From Acidobacterium capsulatum ATCC 51196 (GTDB taxonomy: Bacteria > Acidobacteriota > Terriglobia > Terriglobales > Acidobacteriaceae): a stretch of DNA of 64,000 nt. A program made the position numbers and the translations under genes. The notes below the pieces were generated by a model. That model did not search any database. It saw only the letters and a program-made list of their open reading frames with translations, and had not been told where the DNA came from. The stretch's first letter is position 1. Each line of letters begins with the position of its first letter. This document shows positions 46,364 through 54,137 of the stretch, piece by piece. Location: contig NC_012483.1 of NCBI RefSeq assembly GCF_000022565.1, positions 248,001 through 312,000 of the forward strand, read 5' to 3'.

Positions 46364-46378
46364 CGGCACGAGTTTGGT
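46364..46378 (+). promoter_or_regulatory. Candidate sigma54 promoter upstream of fliK
   Basis: CGGCACGAGTTTGGT compared with the consensus TGGCACG-N4-TTGC matches the whole -24 element except its first base, with correct spacing, while the -12 element has TGGT in place of TTGC. The predicted start of transcription would be about 17 bp before the fliK ATG at 46406. A sigma54 activator gene lies in the same cluster. Confidence 0.35.
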
Positions 46379-46405
46379 CCTTTATCTGCACATATCCGCC
46401 GTGAA

Positions 46406-48133
46406 ATGCCAAGCGTACTTCCATCTCCGGGAATTTCTTCGGCGTCCGAAGGGACGGGTGTTCGTGGCCAATCCACTTCCGTGGAGTCGGCTGGTGGTTC
46501 TAATCCTGTTGGTTTTGAAACGGTCATGACGTCGGCGATGACGGCGGGCACTCAGGCAGGGACGACCGCCCGCGGGGTGTCGGGGTCCTCTTCGCCGGCC
46601 GTGCCCGATAAGACCGCGGCTCCGTCATCCGGGACACCGGCAGATTCCAGCCAGACGACGCCGTCCGTGCCGTCAAAAGATGTGGCAGGTGCCGCCACGG
46701 GAACCACGGCCCCAGGCTCCGAGGCGCTGAGTCATCCACAGGGGCAGGCTATCCCTGCCTCGCAAACGCCGTCTGCGATCCAGGCGTCCTTGCAGGCGCT
46801 ACAGGCAGGCGAATCGCAGACGAAGACTGTCACGGCGGCAGATGCCAAGGCAACCGCTCCGGAGAAGGCAAAGAATTCAGAGGCGGCTGCCGCCGGCAAA
46901 AACACAGCTCCGGCAGGGGATAAGAAGAAGTCGGGTACGCAAGCCTCGGGAACAGGCCATGCGGCGGGAGCCGCAATGAATTCTGCGGGCTCTGCTCCCG
47001 CGATGTTGAACCCGGCCGTGGCTGTTGCGGTTCCCGCCGTCGCCGCCGCACAGGCGGGTTTGACGGCCAGGCAAAACGGGCCAGGGGGAATGCGCACGCC
47101 TGCTCTGTTCTCCAGAGACGGTAGTGCCTCCCCCGTCGCAGCCGGCAGTCTGGCACCGAAAAGTCAGACGGCTACGGCCGCTACTGGCCAGTCTCTCCTC
47201 CGCGATTCAGGTCAGGCTTCAGACTCGAAGGCAGTGCCGCCCAATGGAGTGCATGCCTCTTCGGTCGAAGGGAAAGCCGCAAATAAAACAACTGTACCGG
47301 CGGGTATGGTGCAGGCATCGGATCCCAGCCTGCAACCGGCCGAAGCGGCGCTCCCGCAATCAGAAGGCGCTGGCAATGCTGGCGCCGTTGCGGATGCTGG
47401 CGCCGTTGCGGATGCGGGTGCCGTTGCGGGGCCAGCGAAGGCGCTGTCTGCCGCGCTGATGTTGACGGGTAGTAGCGGGGGATTATCCGGTGCGGCGGCG
47501 CATGGCGGTAAGCCCGCCGATAAAGTTGTGGCAACGGGCGGACTCGTCTCTTCGCTCGCTGTCTCCGGCGCGCCGATGACGGCGCTGCATCCCGGCGCGG
47601 TGGCGACGCCAACCTCGCCGCAAGGCTCCGGCGGGGGCGGCAATCCGGCTCCGGTGGCGGTGAGCAATCCTTATGCGCGGCTCGATGAAGCGAGCGCCCC
47701 GGCGGTGCTGCATGCGAGTCCGCAGCAGATGACGGTTGCCGTGCACGATGCTTCGCTCGGCAGTCTGCAGGTGCAGGTGCAATCCGTCAATGGACAGCTT
47801 GCCGCCAGCCTGGCGACGGCGACTACGGCCGCGCATACGCAGTTGAGCGGACATCTGGCTTCGCTGTCCGGTTATTTGCATGATCAGCGCGTGGACGTGG
47901 CGCGCGTGACGGTGGCCCCGCAGAGTTTCTCCGGCCAGCCGGGCAACGGCCAGGGCGGCGGTCCGCAGAGCGGAGGCAGTGGCGGTCAGCCGCAGCAGCA
48001 AAGCTATGCGCCTCCTGCGTCTATGCCTCTCCGCGGGCCGCAGTCGCGAGTCTCTGCCGGGAGTGCACCGGCCTCGGCGGCATCCCCGCGCGCAGCAATC
48101 AGCAGCGCTTCTTCGATCGATCTTCACGCCTGA
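46406..48133 (+). CDS. fliK: Flagellar hook-length control protein FliK
   Basis: The 575-residue, Ala/Ser/Thr/Gly-rich and largely disordered protein ends in a hook-length domain: MTVAVHDASLGSLQVQVQSV, NGQLAASL and LSGYLHDQRVDVARVTVAPQ (about 445-515). This pattern fits the Flg_hook domain that contacts FlhB and switches export specificity. A GAVADA hexapeptide repeat (three copies, encoded at about 47388-47430) lies in the ruler part. The position between fliJ and flgD supports the call. The start at ATG 46406 has no strong ribosome-binding site. Confidence 0.8.
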   Translation: MPSVLPSPGISSASEGTGVRGQSTSVESAGGSNPVGFETVMTSAMTAGTQAGTTARGVSGSSSPAVPDKTAAPSSGTPADSSQTTPSVPSKDVAGAATGTTAPGSEALSHPQGQAIPASQTPSAIQASLQALQAGESQTKTVTAADAKATAPEKAKNSEAAAAGKNTAPAGDKKKSGTQASGTGHAAGAAMNSAGSAPAMLNPAVAVAVPAVAAAQAGLTARQNGPGGMRTPALFSRDGSASPVAAGSLAPKSQTATAATGQSLLRDSGQASDSKAVPPNGVHASSVEGKAANKTTVPAGMVQASDPSLQPAEAALPQSEGAGNAGAVADAGAVADAGAVAGPAKALSAALMLTGSSGGLSGAAAHGGKPADKVVATGGLVSSLAVSGAPMTALHPGAVATPTSPQGSGGGGNPAPVAVSNPYARLDEASAPAVLHASPQQMTVAVHDASLGSLQVQVQSVNGQLAASLATATTAAHTQLSGHLASLSGYLHDQRVDVARVTVAPQSFSGQPGNGQGGGPQSGGSGGQPQQQSYAPPASMPLRGPQSRVSAGSAPASAASPRAAISSASSIDLHA

Positions 48134-48154
48134 GGGCAGAAAGGAATGATTCAT

Positions 48155-48778
48155 ATGCAATTGCCAATGCTGGGAGGATTGCTCTCCAAAAAGGAAGCGC
48201 CGGGACAGGCGTCCGCAACGTTGCCGCCCTCTGTGGGCAAAACGTCGGCCGAGGCCACCTCGGGCAGCGGCGGCTCCAGTGGCTCGGGGAGCTCCGGCAA
48301 TTCCACCGCAACTTCGGGGATCACCTCCAACGATTTCCTGACGCTGCTGGTTGCGGAGATGAAGAATCAGGACCCCACTTCGAACACGGACCCGAATCAG
48401 TACATCGATCAATTGGTACAGGTGAACAGCCTGCAGCAGCTGATCTCCATCAATCAGGAGCTTGCGCCGTCGAGCAGTACGCAGAGTTCCGGCTCGGGCT
48501 CAGGTTCCGGCTCGGGCGCATCCACCCCGCCAGTGGCCGCCTCGCAACCGGCTCGGACTCCGGCGGTTTCTGCGGGCGCAGGGCTGGCCGCGCGGCGCGG
48601 CGTGCCGTCCGGGGCGGTCTCAGCGCAAGCACAGATTGCGGCCAGCGCCGCGCGGGTCGCCCAGGCATTGACTCCCCCGGCCGATGCCGCCGGAGCGTCC
48701 GATTCGGGCAATACGAATGCCTCGCAGATACGAAAGTTTTCTCTGGCGGCCCGGGGTGGGCTTGCCATGCAGCCGTAG
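48155..48778 (+). CDS. flgD: Flagellar hook capping protein FlgD (N-terminal domain plus low-complexity tail)
   Basis: The 207-residue protein has the FlgD N-terminal signature (TSNDFLTLLVAEMKNQDPTS, then NQYIDQLVQVNSLQQLISIN) preceded by a Ser/Gly linker. After residue 108 it turns into Ser/Gly/Ala/Pro-rich sequence and lacks the folded C-terminal Tudor/FlgD-Ig region of typical FlgD. It should cap the growing hook. I prefer ATG 48155, 9 bases after AAAGGA, over the ATG at 48146, which abuts that site. Confidence 0.82.
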   Translation: MQLPMLGGLLSKKEAPGQASATLPPSVGKTSAEATSGSGGSSGSGSSGNSTATSGITSNDFLTLLVAEMKNQDPTSNTDPNQYIDQLVQVNSLQQLISINQELAPSSSTQSSGSGSGSGSGASTPPVAASQPARTPAVSAGAGLAARRGVPSGAVSAQAQIAASAARVAQALTPPADAAGASDSGNTNASQIRKFSLAARGGLAMQP

Positions 48779-48832
48779 TTTCGACCCTAACCGCTGAAGC
48801 CGGACCCGGCCAGGCATGAACCAGGAGGAAGT

Positions 48833-50062
48833 ATGTCATCTTTTTCAATTCCACTGACCGGTTTGGAGGCGTCTTCGACTTCGCTCGACACGATTGCCAA
48901 CAACCTGTCAAACATGAACACCACGGCGTTCAAGAGCCAGCAGGCGAGCTTCGGCGACCTGTTTTATCAGCAGATCGGCAACTCGGGCAGCGGAGACCCG
49001 CTGGAGGTGGGCGCTGGCGTGCAGGTGGCGGCGACCAACACCAACTTTACCCAGGGCACGGTCTCTGAGACTGGCAATGCCACTGACGTGGCTCTCAACG
49101 GCAGCGGGTTCTTCGTGGTTCGTAACAGCGATGGCACCCCGGCCTACACGCGCGACGGGAACTTTACCCTTACTTCCAGCGGCGATCTGACCACGCAGGG
49201 AGGCCAGGCGGTGATGGGCTATCCGGCTGCGAACGGCGTGGTGAATACCAATTCCGCTCTCAGCCCGATTCAGATTCCGGTGGGCCAGGTGGAGCAGCCG
49301 CAGGCGTCGCAGAAATTTGGTTTAACGGCCAATCTGAATTCTTCAGCGGCGGTGGGCACTAACTTTTCGGCGACCGTGCCGACGTATGACTCCCTGGGCC
49401 AGACGCAGGACGTCACGGTCAACTTCACCAAGACCGCCACTAACACCTGGAGTTACAGTCTGGCGCTTCCGGCCGGGGCTTCGACCGGAGGCACAGGGCT
49501 GACGGGCACGCTGCAGTTTGACAACAATGGCAACCTGATTTCGCCGGCGGCGAATGTGAGCGGCATCAGCTTTACCGGGTTGACCGACGGCGCGAGCAAC
49601 ATGAATCTCAACTGGAATCTCTACGGCAGCAACGGCACTTCGACGATCTCGCAGGTGGACACGACCTCAGGCTATTCCGGAACGACGACCGACGGATATC
49701 CCAGCGGCCAGTACACCGGCTTTACCATTGGCGCCGACGGCACGGTCTCGGCACAGTTCAGCAACGGGCAGACCCAGGCGGTGGGCCAGCTTGCCCTGGC
49801 CAGCATCACCAACGAGCAGGGACTGCAGCTCGATGGCGGCAACCTCTACCAGACCACGCTGGCCTCCGGCAGCGCCAGCATCGGCCTGGCTGGCTCGGCG
49901 GGCCTTGGAACCGTGCAGGATTCCGCGCTCGAAGGCTCCAACGTCAACATATCAACCGAATTCTCCAACCTGGTGGTGGCGCAGAACGCCTATGAGGCCA
50001 GCTCGAAGGCGCTGACCACCTTCGATCAGGTCGCGCAGGACACCATCAACATCATTCACTGA
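48833..50062 (+). CDS. flgE: Flagellar hook protein FlgE
   Basis: The 409-residue hook subunit has the rod/hook N-terminal helix (PLTGLEASSTSLDTIANNLS, then NMNTTAFKSQ), the beta-rich body (GSGFFVVRNSDGTPAYTRDG) and the C-terminal helix (SNVNISTEFSNLVVAQNAYE). GGAGGAAG precedes ATG 48833. A strong hairpin follows the stop, so hook mRNA may be ended or stabilised here. Its distance from the fliN cluster (172 bp) agrees with a transcription break. Confidence 0.93.
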   Translation: MSSFSIPLTGLEASSTSLDTIANNLSNMNTTAFKSQQASFGDLFYQQIGNSGSGDPLEVGAGVQVAATNTNFTQGTVSETGNATDVALNGSGFFVVRNSDGTPAYTRDGNFTLTSSGDLTTQGGQAVMGYPAANGVVNTNSALSPIQIPVGQVEQPQASQKFGLTANLNSSAAVGTNFSATVPTYDSLGQTQDVTVNFTKTATNTWSYSLALPAGASTGGTGLTGTLQFDNNGNLISPAANVSGISFTGLTDGASNMNLNWNLYGSNGTSTISQVDTTSGYSGTTTDGYPSGQYTGFTIGADGTVSAQFSNGQTQAVGQLALASITNEQGLQLDGGNLYQTTLASGSASIGLAGSAGLGTVQDSALEGSNVNISTEFSNLVVAQNAYEASSKALTTFDQVAQDTINIIH

Positions 50063-50083
50063 TTGATCTGAGGCTTCTGACAG

Positions 50084-50114
50084 GCGGCGCAATCCCTTTT
50101 GGGGGTTGCGCCGC
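50084..50114 (+). terminator. Hairpin after flgE
   Basis: GCGGCGCAATCCC (50084-50096) pairs with GGGGGTTGCGCCGC (50101-50114), with a TTTT loop, a G-T pair and one slip. It is followed by a mixed AGCTTGCGTTGTTT tract, a moderate T-run. It marks the end of the fliK-flgD-flgE block. Confidence 0.7.
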
Positions 50115-50234
50115 AGCTTGCGTTGTTTGGCCTCATGCTGCCCCCGCTGGCTGCGCAAATGCCACTCTCTTTCTGAGAGTTCTCTAATCTTTTCTCCCTT
50201 CCTTCGGTCCCATTCCTGCACTTAGCTCCAGTGC

Positions 50235-50585
50235 ATGGCAACCAACACGACAACAGCTCTGGAAGAAACCACGTCCTCGACGGCGCTTCTGGCTCCGGCG
50301 CAGGGAGACTCCCCGCTCGAGGCCGAGGCGGAGACAGCCTCTCTGAGTCTGCGGCGCACCATCGAGGAGCGCGTGACGCAGGCTCCTTTGCGTCTGGAGA
50401 TTCGTCTGCCTATTCGTGGCTTGCGGGTCAAGGATGTTCTTGCGCTGCGCAAGGGCGCGATCTTTGAGACGCAATGGCCTGCGGACGAGGACATTCCCGG
50501 CGATTGCGGAGGCCAGCAACTGGTCTGGGCGGAGTTTGAAGTGATCGACAAAAAGCTGGCAGTTCGCGTGACGAGGCTTGCATGA
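50235..50585 (+). CDS. fliN: Flagellar motor switch protein FliN-like (short SpoA-domain protein)
   Basis: The 116-residue protein consists of a variable N-terminal tail and a SpoA (FliN/FliM C-terminal) domain: LRLEIRLPIRGLRVKDVLAL, then VWAEFEVIDKKLAVRVTRL. This domain forms the lower C-ring. The gene begins the fliN-fliO-fliP-fliQ-fliR-flhB-flhA run and overlaps fliO by ATGA. The usual upstream neighbours fliL and fliM are absent. No clear ribosome-binding site precedes ATG 50235. Confidence 0.8.
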   Translation: MATNTTTALEETTSSTALLAPAQGDSPLEAEAETASLSLRRTIEERVTQAPLRLEIRLPIRGLRVKDVLALRKGAIFETQWPADEDIPGDCGGQQLVWAEFEVIDKKLAVRVTRLA

Positions 50586-51142
50586 ATACGCTCACTCATT
50601 TTGCGGTGCGCGCCCAGGCGCGGGAGACTTCGCGTGGCACGCGGGCCAATCCCTGGACTCCGCCGGTCTTGCAGCAGACGGGTTTCTGGTGCGAGGTGTC
50701 GGTCAAGGCGGAGCGATGGCTCCGCTGGTCGATCGAGGCAGGCCGGGAACAGATCGGGCCGCTGCTGCGGAAGCTCTGGAGAGCCGCCTGGCGCTTGCGG
50801 CGACAGGCGGGCGACGGTGCGCAGAGCTGGATCAAGCTGCGCCTGCCGGGAGCAGCGATGGCCGCGCGCACGCGGCAACTGGCGGTCGAAGAAAGGCTGA
50901 CACTCGGACCCAAGCAGCACCTCTATCTGGTGCGCTGTGGCGAAACGCGTTTGCTCGTGGGCAGCGCCGGCGAAGGTGCTTTGCAGTGGATGGTCGTGCC
51001 GGCGGAGCAGGCTGCACTGGATTTCGCGGAGACGCCGAGCGCCTCGGCGTGCGTGAAAGCGCCTGCACCGGTCGCGGGCAAGGTGGCGCCCCGGCGCAGA
51101 GCCGCGCCGAAATCTGCCGCAAAGCAGGAGGGCGCGCGATGA
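50582..51142 (+). CDS. fliO: FliO-like flagellar biosynthesis protein without visible membrane helix
   Basis: The 186-residue protein carries, at about 97-137, the FliO core RQLAVEERLTLGPKQHLYLV and TRLLVGSAGEGALQWMVVP. FliO helps FliP fold in the membrane. Typical FliO has one N-terminal membrane helix; here the N-terminus is amphipathic and basic (WLRWSIEAGREQIGPLLRKL) with no hydrophobic run. A long Ala/Pro/Lys tail ends the protein. ATGA overlaps at both ends (fliN, fliP) fix the gene's place. Confidence 0.75.
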   Translation: MNTLTHFAVRAQARETSRGTRANPWTPPVLQQTGFWCEVSVKAERWLRWSIEAGREQIGPLLRKLWRAAWRLRRQAGDGAQSWIKLRLPGAAMAARTRQLAVEERLTLGPKQHLYLVRCGETRLLVGSAGEGALQWMVVPAEQAALDFAETPSASACVKAPAPVAGKVAPRRRAAPKSAAKQEGAR

Positions 51143-51825
51143 CACTTCTGCTGCTTGCTGCGGCATCTCCGCTGCCCGGGCTGAATCTGCATCTGCCCGG
51201 CAATAACTCGCTGCCCTGGACGATCGTGATCGTGCTCACGCTGATCACGGTGCTGCCGGCAATTCTGATCTCCATCACGCCGATGGTGCGTCTGCTGGTG
51301 GTCTTTCATTTTCTGCGCCAGGCGCTGGGCACACAGACGGCGCCGAGCAATCAGGTGTTGCTCGGCTTGGGGCTGATGATGACCTGGTTTCTGATGCAGC
51401 CCGTGCTGACGCAGATTGACCAGCAGGCTGTGGAGCCGTATCGCGCGGGGCAGATCAGCGGCATGCAGGCGCTCGAGCGGGCCACCGCGCCGCCCAAGGC
51501 GTTCATGCTGCGCTATGCGAGCGAGAAAGACCTGGAGTTATTTGCCGCGGCCTCGATGGTCAAGCGCCCGGCCACGCGTGCCGATCTGCCGCTGTCAGCG
51601 GTGATTCCGGCCTACATGCTCTCAGAGTTGAAGGCCGGCTTTGAGATTGGCGCGATCCTCTTTCTGCCTTTCCTGCTGGTGGACATGGTGGTGGCCGCGA
51701 TCACCACTTCGATCGGCATGTTTCAGTTGCCGCCCGTGGTGATTTCGACGCCTTTGAAGATTCTGCTTTTTGTCATGGTGGACGGCTGGCACCTGCTGGC
51801 GGCCTCGCTGCTGAAGAGTTTTTAA
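51139..51825 (+). CDS. fliP: Flagellar export gate protein FliP
   Basis: The 228-residue gate subunit has the family segments LTLITVLPAILISITPMVRL, LRQALGTQTAPSNQVLLGL, the FMLRYASEKDLELF region and VIPAYMLSELKAGFEIGAIL, with four membrane helices. It pairs with FliQ and FliR in the export channel. The start overlaps the fliO stop (ATGA). A signal-like N-terminus (MTLLLLAAASPLPG) is normal for FliP. Confidence 0.95.
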   Translation: MTLLLLAAASPLPGLNLHLPGNNSLPWTIVIVLTLITVLPAILISITPMVRLLVVFHFLRQALGTQTAPSNQVLLGLGLMMTWFLMQPVLTQIDQQAVEPYRAGQISGMQALERATAPPKAFMLRYASEKDLELFAAASMVKRPATRADLPLSAVIPAYMLSELKAGFEIGAILFLPFLLVDMVVAAITTSIGMFQLPPVVISTPLKILLFVMVDGWHLLAASLLKSF

Positions 51826-51848
51826 CCGGAAGAGAAAAGGAGCGATCC

Positions 51849-52124
51849 ATGGGACCAGACCAGGTGACCGATCTGATGCGGCAACTGCTGCGCGAAGCCA
51901 TGCTGCTGAGCGCTCCGGCTCTACTGGTGGCCGCGGCCGTGAGCTTCGTGCTGAGCCTGTTGCAGACATTGACTTCCATTCAGGATCAGACCATCTCGAC
52001 TGTTCCACGTCTTCTGGCGACGACTGTCGTGCTGCTGGTCGGTGCTCCGTGGCTGCTGCGCCACCTGGCCGGATACACGCTCGAATTGTTTTCCAACTTC
52101 CATCGCTATCTGGGAGGAAGTTGA
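51849..52124 (+). CDS. fliQ: Flagellar export gate protein FliQ
   Basis: The 91-residue protein has two membrane helices and the family segments LSAPALLVAAAVSFVLSLLQ, TSIQDQTIS and FVPRLLA-like TVPRLLATTVVLL. It is part of the FliPQR gate. AAAAGGAG precedes ATG 51849. Confidence 0.93.
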   Translation: MGPDQVTDLMRQLLREAMLLSAPALLVAAAVSFVLSLLQTLTSIQDQTISTVPRLLATTVVLLVGAPWLLRHLAGYTLELFSNFHRYLGGS

Positions 52125-52128
52125 CGTG

Positions 52129-52911
52129 ATGCTGCCGCTCCCTCCGACGTGGCCTCAGTATCTCTCCGCGCTGGTGCTGGTGATGCTGCGCGTGAGCGGG
52201 CTCATGCTTTTTGCGCCGGTTTTTTCTTCGACTGCGATTCCGCCGCAGGTCAAGGCGGTCTTCACCCTGGCTGTCACGGTTTGCCTGGCCCCGGTGGTGG
52301 CTGGGCTGCCGCACGCCGATGCCAGGCTCGGCCCGCAGGAAATTCTCAGCGAGTTGGCGGTGGGGCTGCTGTTTGGAATCTGCCTGCGGATGCTGATGGA
52401 GATGCTGACCTTTGCCGGAGATCTGCTGGGCATTGCCTTCAGTTTTTCGCTGGTGAACCTGCTGGATCCGAATGCACCCGTGCAGGTGCCCCTGATGGGC
52501 CAGTTCTTCAGCCTTCTCGGCACCCTGGTGCTGTTGAGCACGGGGCTTGACCGCACGATGATCGCCGCGCTGATGCGGACCTTTGCCGTTGTTCCGGTGG
52601 GCAGCTTTGTATTGAGCGCGAAGACGGCATGGGCGGTGGCGGAGATGGGCACAGGCCTGTTTCTGGCCGCGCTGCAATTGGCTGCGCCCGTGATGGTGGC
52701 CACGATGCTGGTGGATTTTGCCGTGGGACTCGCCGCGCGTCTTTCGCCGCAGTTGCCCGCGTTGTCTCTGACGGTTCCAGTCAAGACGATGCTCGGCTTC
52801 GTGGTGCTGATTGGGTCGCTGGCCTTGTGGCCGGAGTTCATCGAGGCAAGGTTTGATGCGCTGCTGAATACGGCGGCGGTGCTGCTGCACGCCGCGGGAG
52901 CGCATGGATGA
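52129..52911 (+). CDS. fliR: Flagellar export gate protein FliR
   Basis: The 260-residue multi-helix membrane protein has MLRVSGLMLFAPVFSSTAIP near the N-terminus and the acidic GLLFGICLRMLMEMLTFAGD region as in FliR. GGGAGGAAG overlaps the end of fliQ; the GTG at 52126 is an alternative start one codon upstream. The end overlaps flhB by ATGA. Confidence 0.93.
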   Translation: MLPLPPTWPQYLSALVLVMLRVSGLMLFAPVFSSTAIPPQVKAVFTLAVTVCLAPVVAGLPHADARLGPQEILSELAVGLLFGICLRMLMEMLTFAGDLLGIAFSFSLVNLLDPNAPVQVPLMGQFFSLLGTLVLLSTGLDRTMIAALMRTFAVVPVGSFVLSAKTAWAVAEMGTGLFLAALQLAAPVMVATMLVDFAVGLAARLSPQLPALSLTVPVKTMLGFVVLIGSLALWPEFIEARFDALLNTAAVLLHAAGAHG

Positions 52912-54137
52912 GCGGAGAGCGCACAGAAAAAGCCTCTCCGCGCCGCAAACAGGAGGCGCGTGAGAAAGGCGACATTCCGCACAGCCGGGATCTGACCTCG
53001 GCGGCGGCCATGCTGGCCGGCACGCTGGTGCTCGGCTGGGCGGGACCGATGTGGGAGGCGCGCTGGGCCGGCAGTTACAGCGAGATGCTCGATCTGAGCC
53101 AGCCTCGCAGCTGGCTCGATGGGCAGATGGTCGAAAAGATGCTCGCCATTCGCGCGGCCATGATGACGGTGCTGTGGCCGCTGGTGGTGATGTTTCTCGC
53201 CTGTTTTGCCGCCGCTGTGCTGGCCGGCGTGGCGCAGGGTCGGGGCGTGCAGTTTGCGGGCGAAGCCATTGCGCCGAAGATTGAGCGCCTGAATCCGCTG
53301 ACGGTGCTCCAGCAGACCTTCTCTTCGCGGGGCTTGACCCGCATGCTCAAATCGGCGCTGCCCGTCGCCGCGCTCGCATGCTTTGTGGCGGGCAAGGTGC
53401 GCGAGCAGACGGCGATTCCGGTCTTCAGTCTGACGCGGCTGCCGAGCCTGTTTACGTCGATGTACAGCCTGATGGTCGCCGCGGCGGCGGTGCTATTTGT
53501 GTGGTCGGCCATCGACTACGCCGTGGAGTGGTGGAGCTGGGAGCAGCGGCTTCGCATGTCCAAGCAGGAAGTGCGCGAGGAGTTCAAGCAGACCGAGGGC
53601 AACCCTGAGGTGCGGCGCAGGATTGCATCGATCCGGCGTCAGTTGCGGCGCAAGGCGCTGCGCGCGGATGTGAGCCGGGCCTCGGTGGTGATCACGAATC
53701 CCACGCATTATGCCGTGGCCCTGCAGTTCAGCCTGGAGTTGATGGAAGCTCCGCGTGTGCTGGCCAAGGGGCGCGACCTGCTGGCCGAGCAGATCAAGCA
53801 GGAGGCACGCTGGGCCGGCGTTCCGCTGGTCGAGAACCCACCTCTGGCGCGCGCCTTGTACCGGCAGGTCGAGGTGGGCCAGTCGATTCCTTTTGCGCTG
53901 TACGCGGCGGTGGCCGCCATTCTTGCGTGGCTCTACCGGCGGGACATGGAAGAGCGCCTGCGCCGGCAGCAACAGCAGGAGGCCGCGCGGGCCAGGACGC
54001 AGGATTTCTCGACGCAACGAGAAGAGGCACAAGGAATGGGGACGCAACCGGCCTCGCAATGGATGCGGGAACCGGAGAGTCCGTCCAGGGTGCAGATGCA
54101 GCAAGACCCAACGATCGATAACGAGGAGAACTTATGA
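52908..54137 (+). CDS. flhB: Flagellar export switch protein FlhB
   Basis: The 409-residue protein has the basic start GERTEKASPRRKQEAREKGD, four membrane helices and the cytoplasmic domain with the autocleavage motif NPTH (264-267), which controls the change from hook to filament export with FliK. A long charged, Gln-rich tail (about 345-409) extends past the usual end of FlhB. It overlaps fliR and flhA by ATGA. Confidence 0.95.
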   Translation: MSGERTEKASPRRKQEAREKGDIPHSRDLTSAAAMLAGTLVLGWAGPMWEARWAGSYSEMLDLSQPRSWLDGQMVEKMLAIRAAMMTVLWPLVVMFLACFAAAVLAGVAQGRGVQFAGEAIAPKIERLNPLTVLQQTFSSRGLTRMLKSALPVAALACFVAGKVREQTAIPVFSLTRLPSLFTSMYSLMVAAAAVLFVWSAIDYAVEWWSWEQRLRMSKQEVREEFKQTEGNPEVRRRIASIRRQLRRKALRADVSRASVVITNPTHYAVALQFSLELMEAPRVLAKGRDLLAEQIKQEARWAGVPLVENPPLARALYRQVEVGQSIPFALYAAVAAILAWLYRRDMEERLRRQQQQEAARARTQDFSTQREEAQGMGTQPASQWMREPESPSRVQMQQDPTIDNEENL

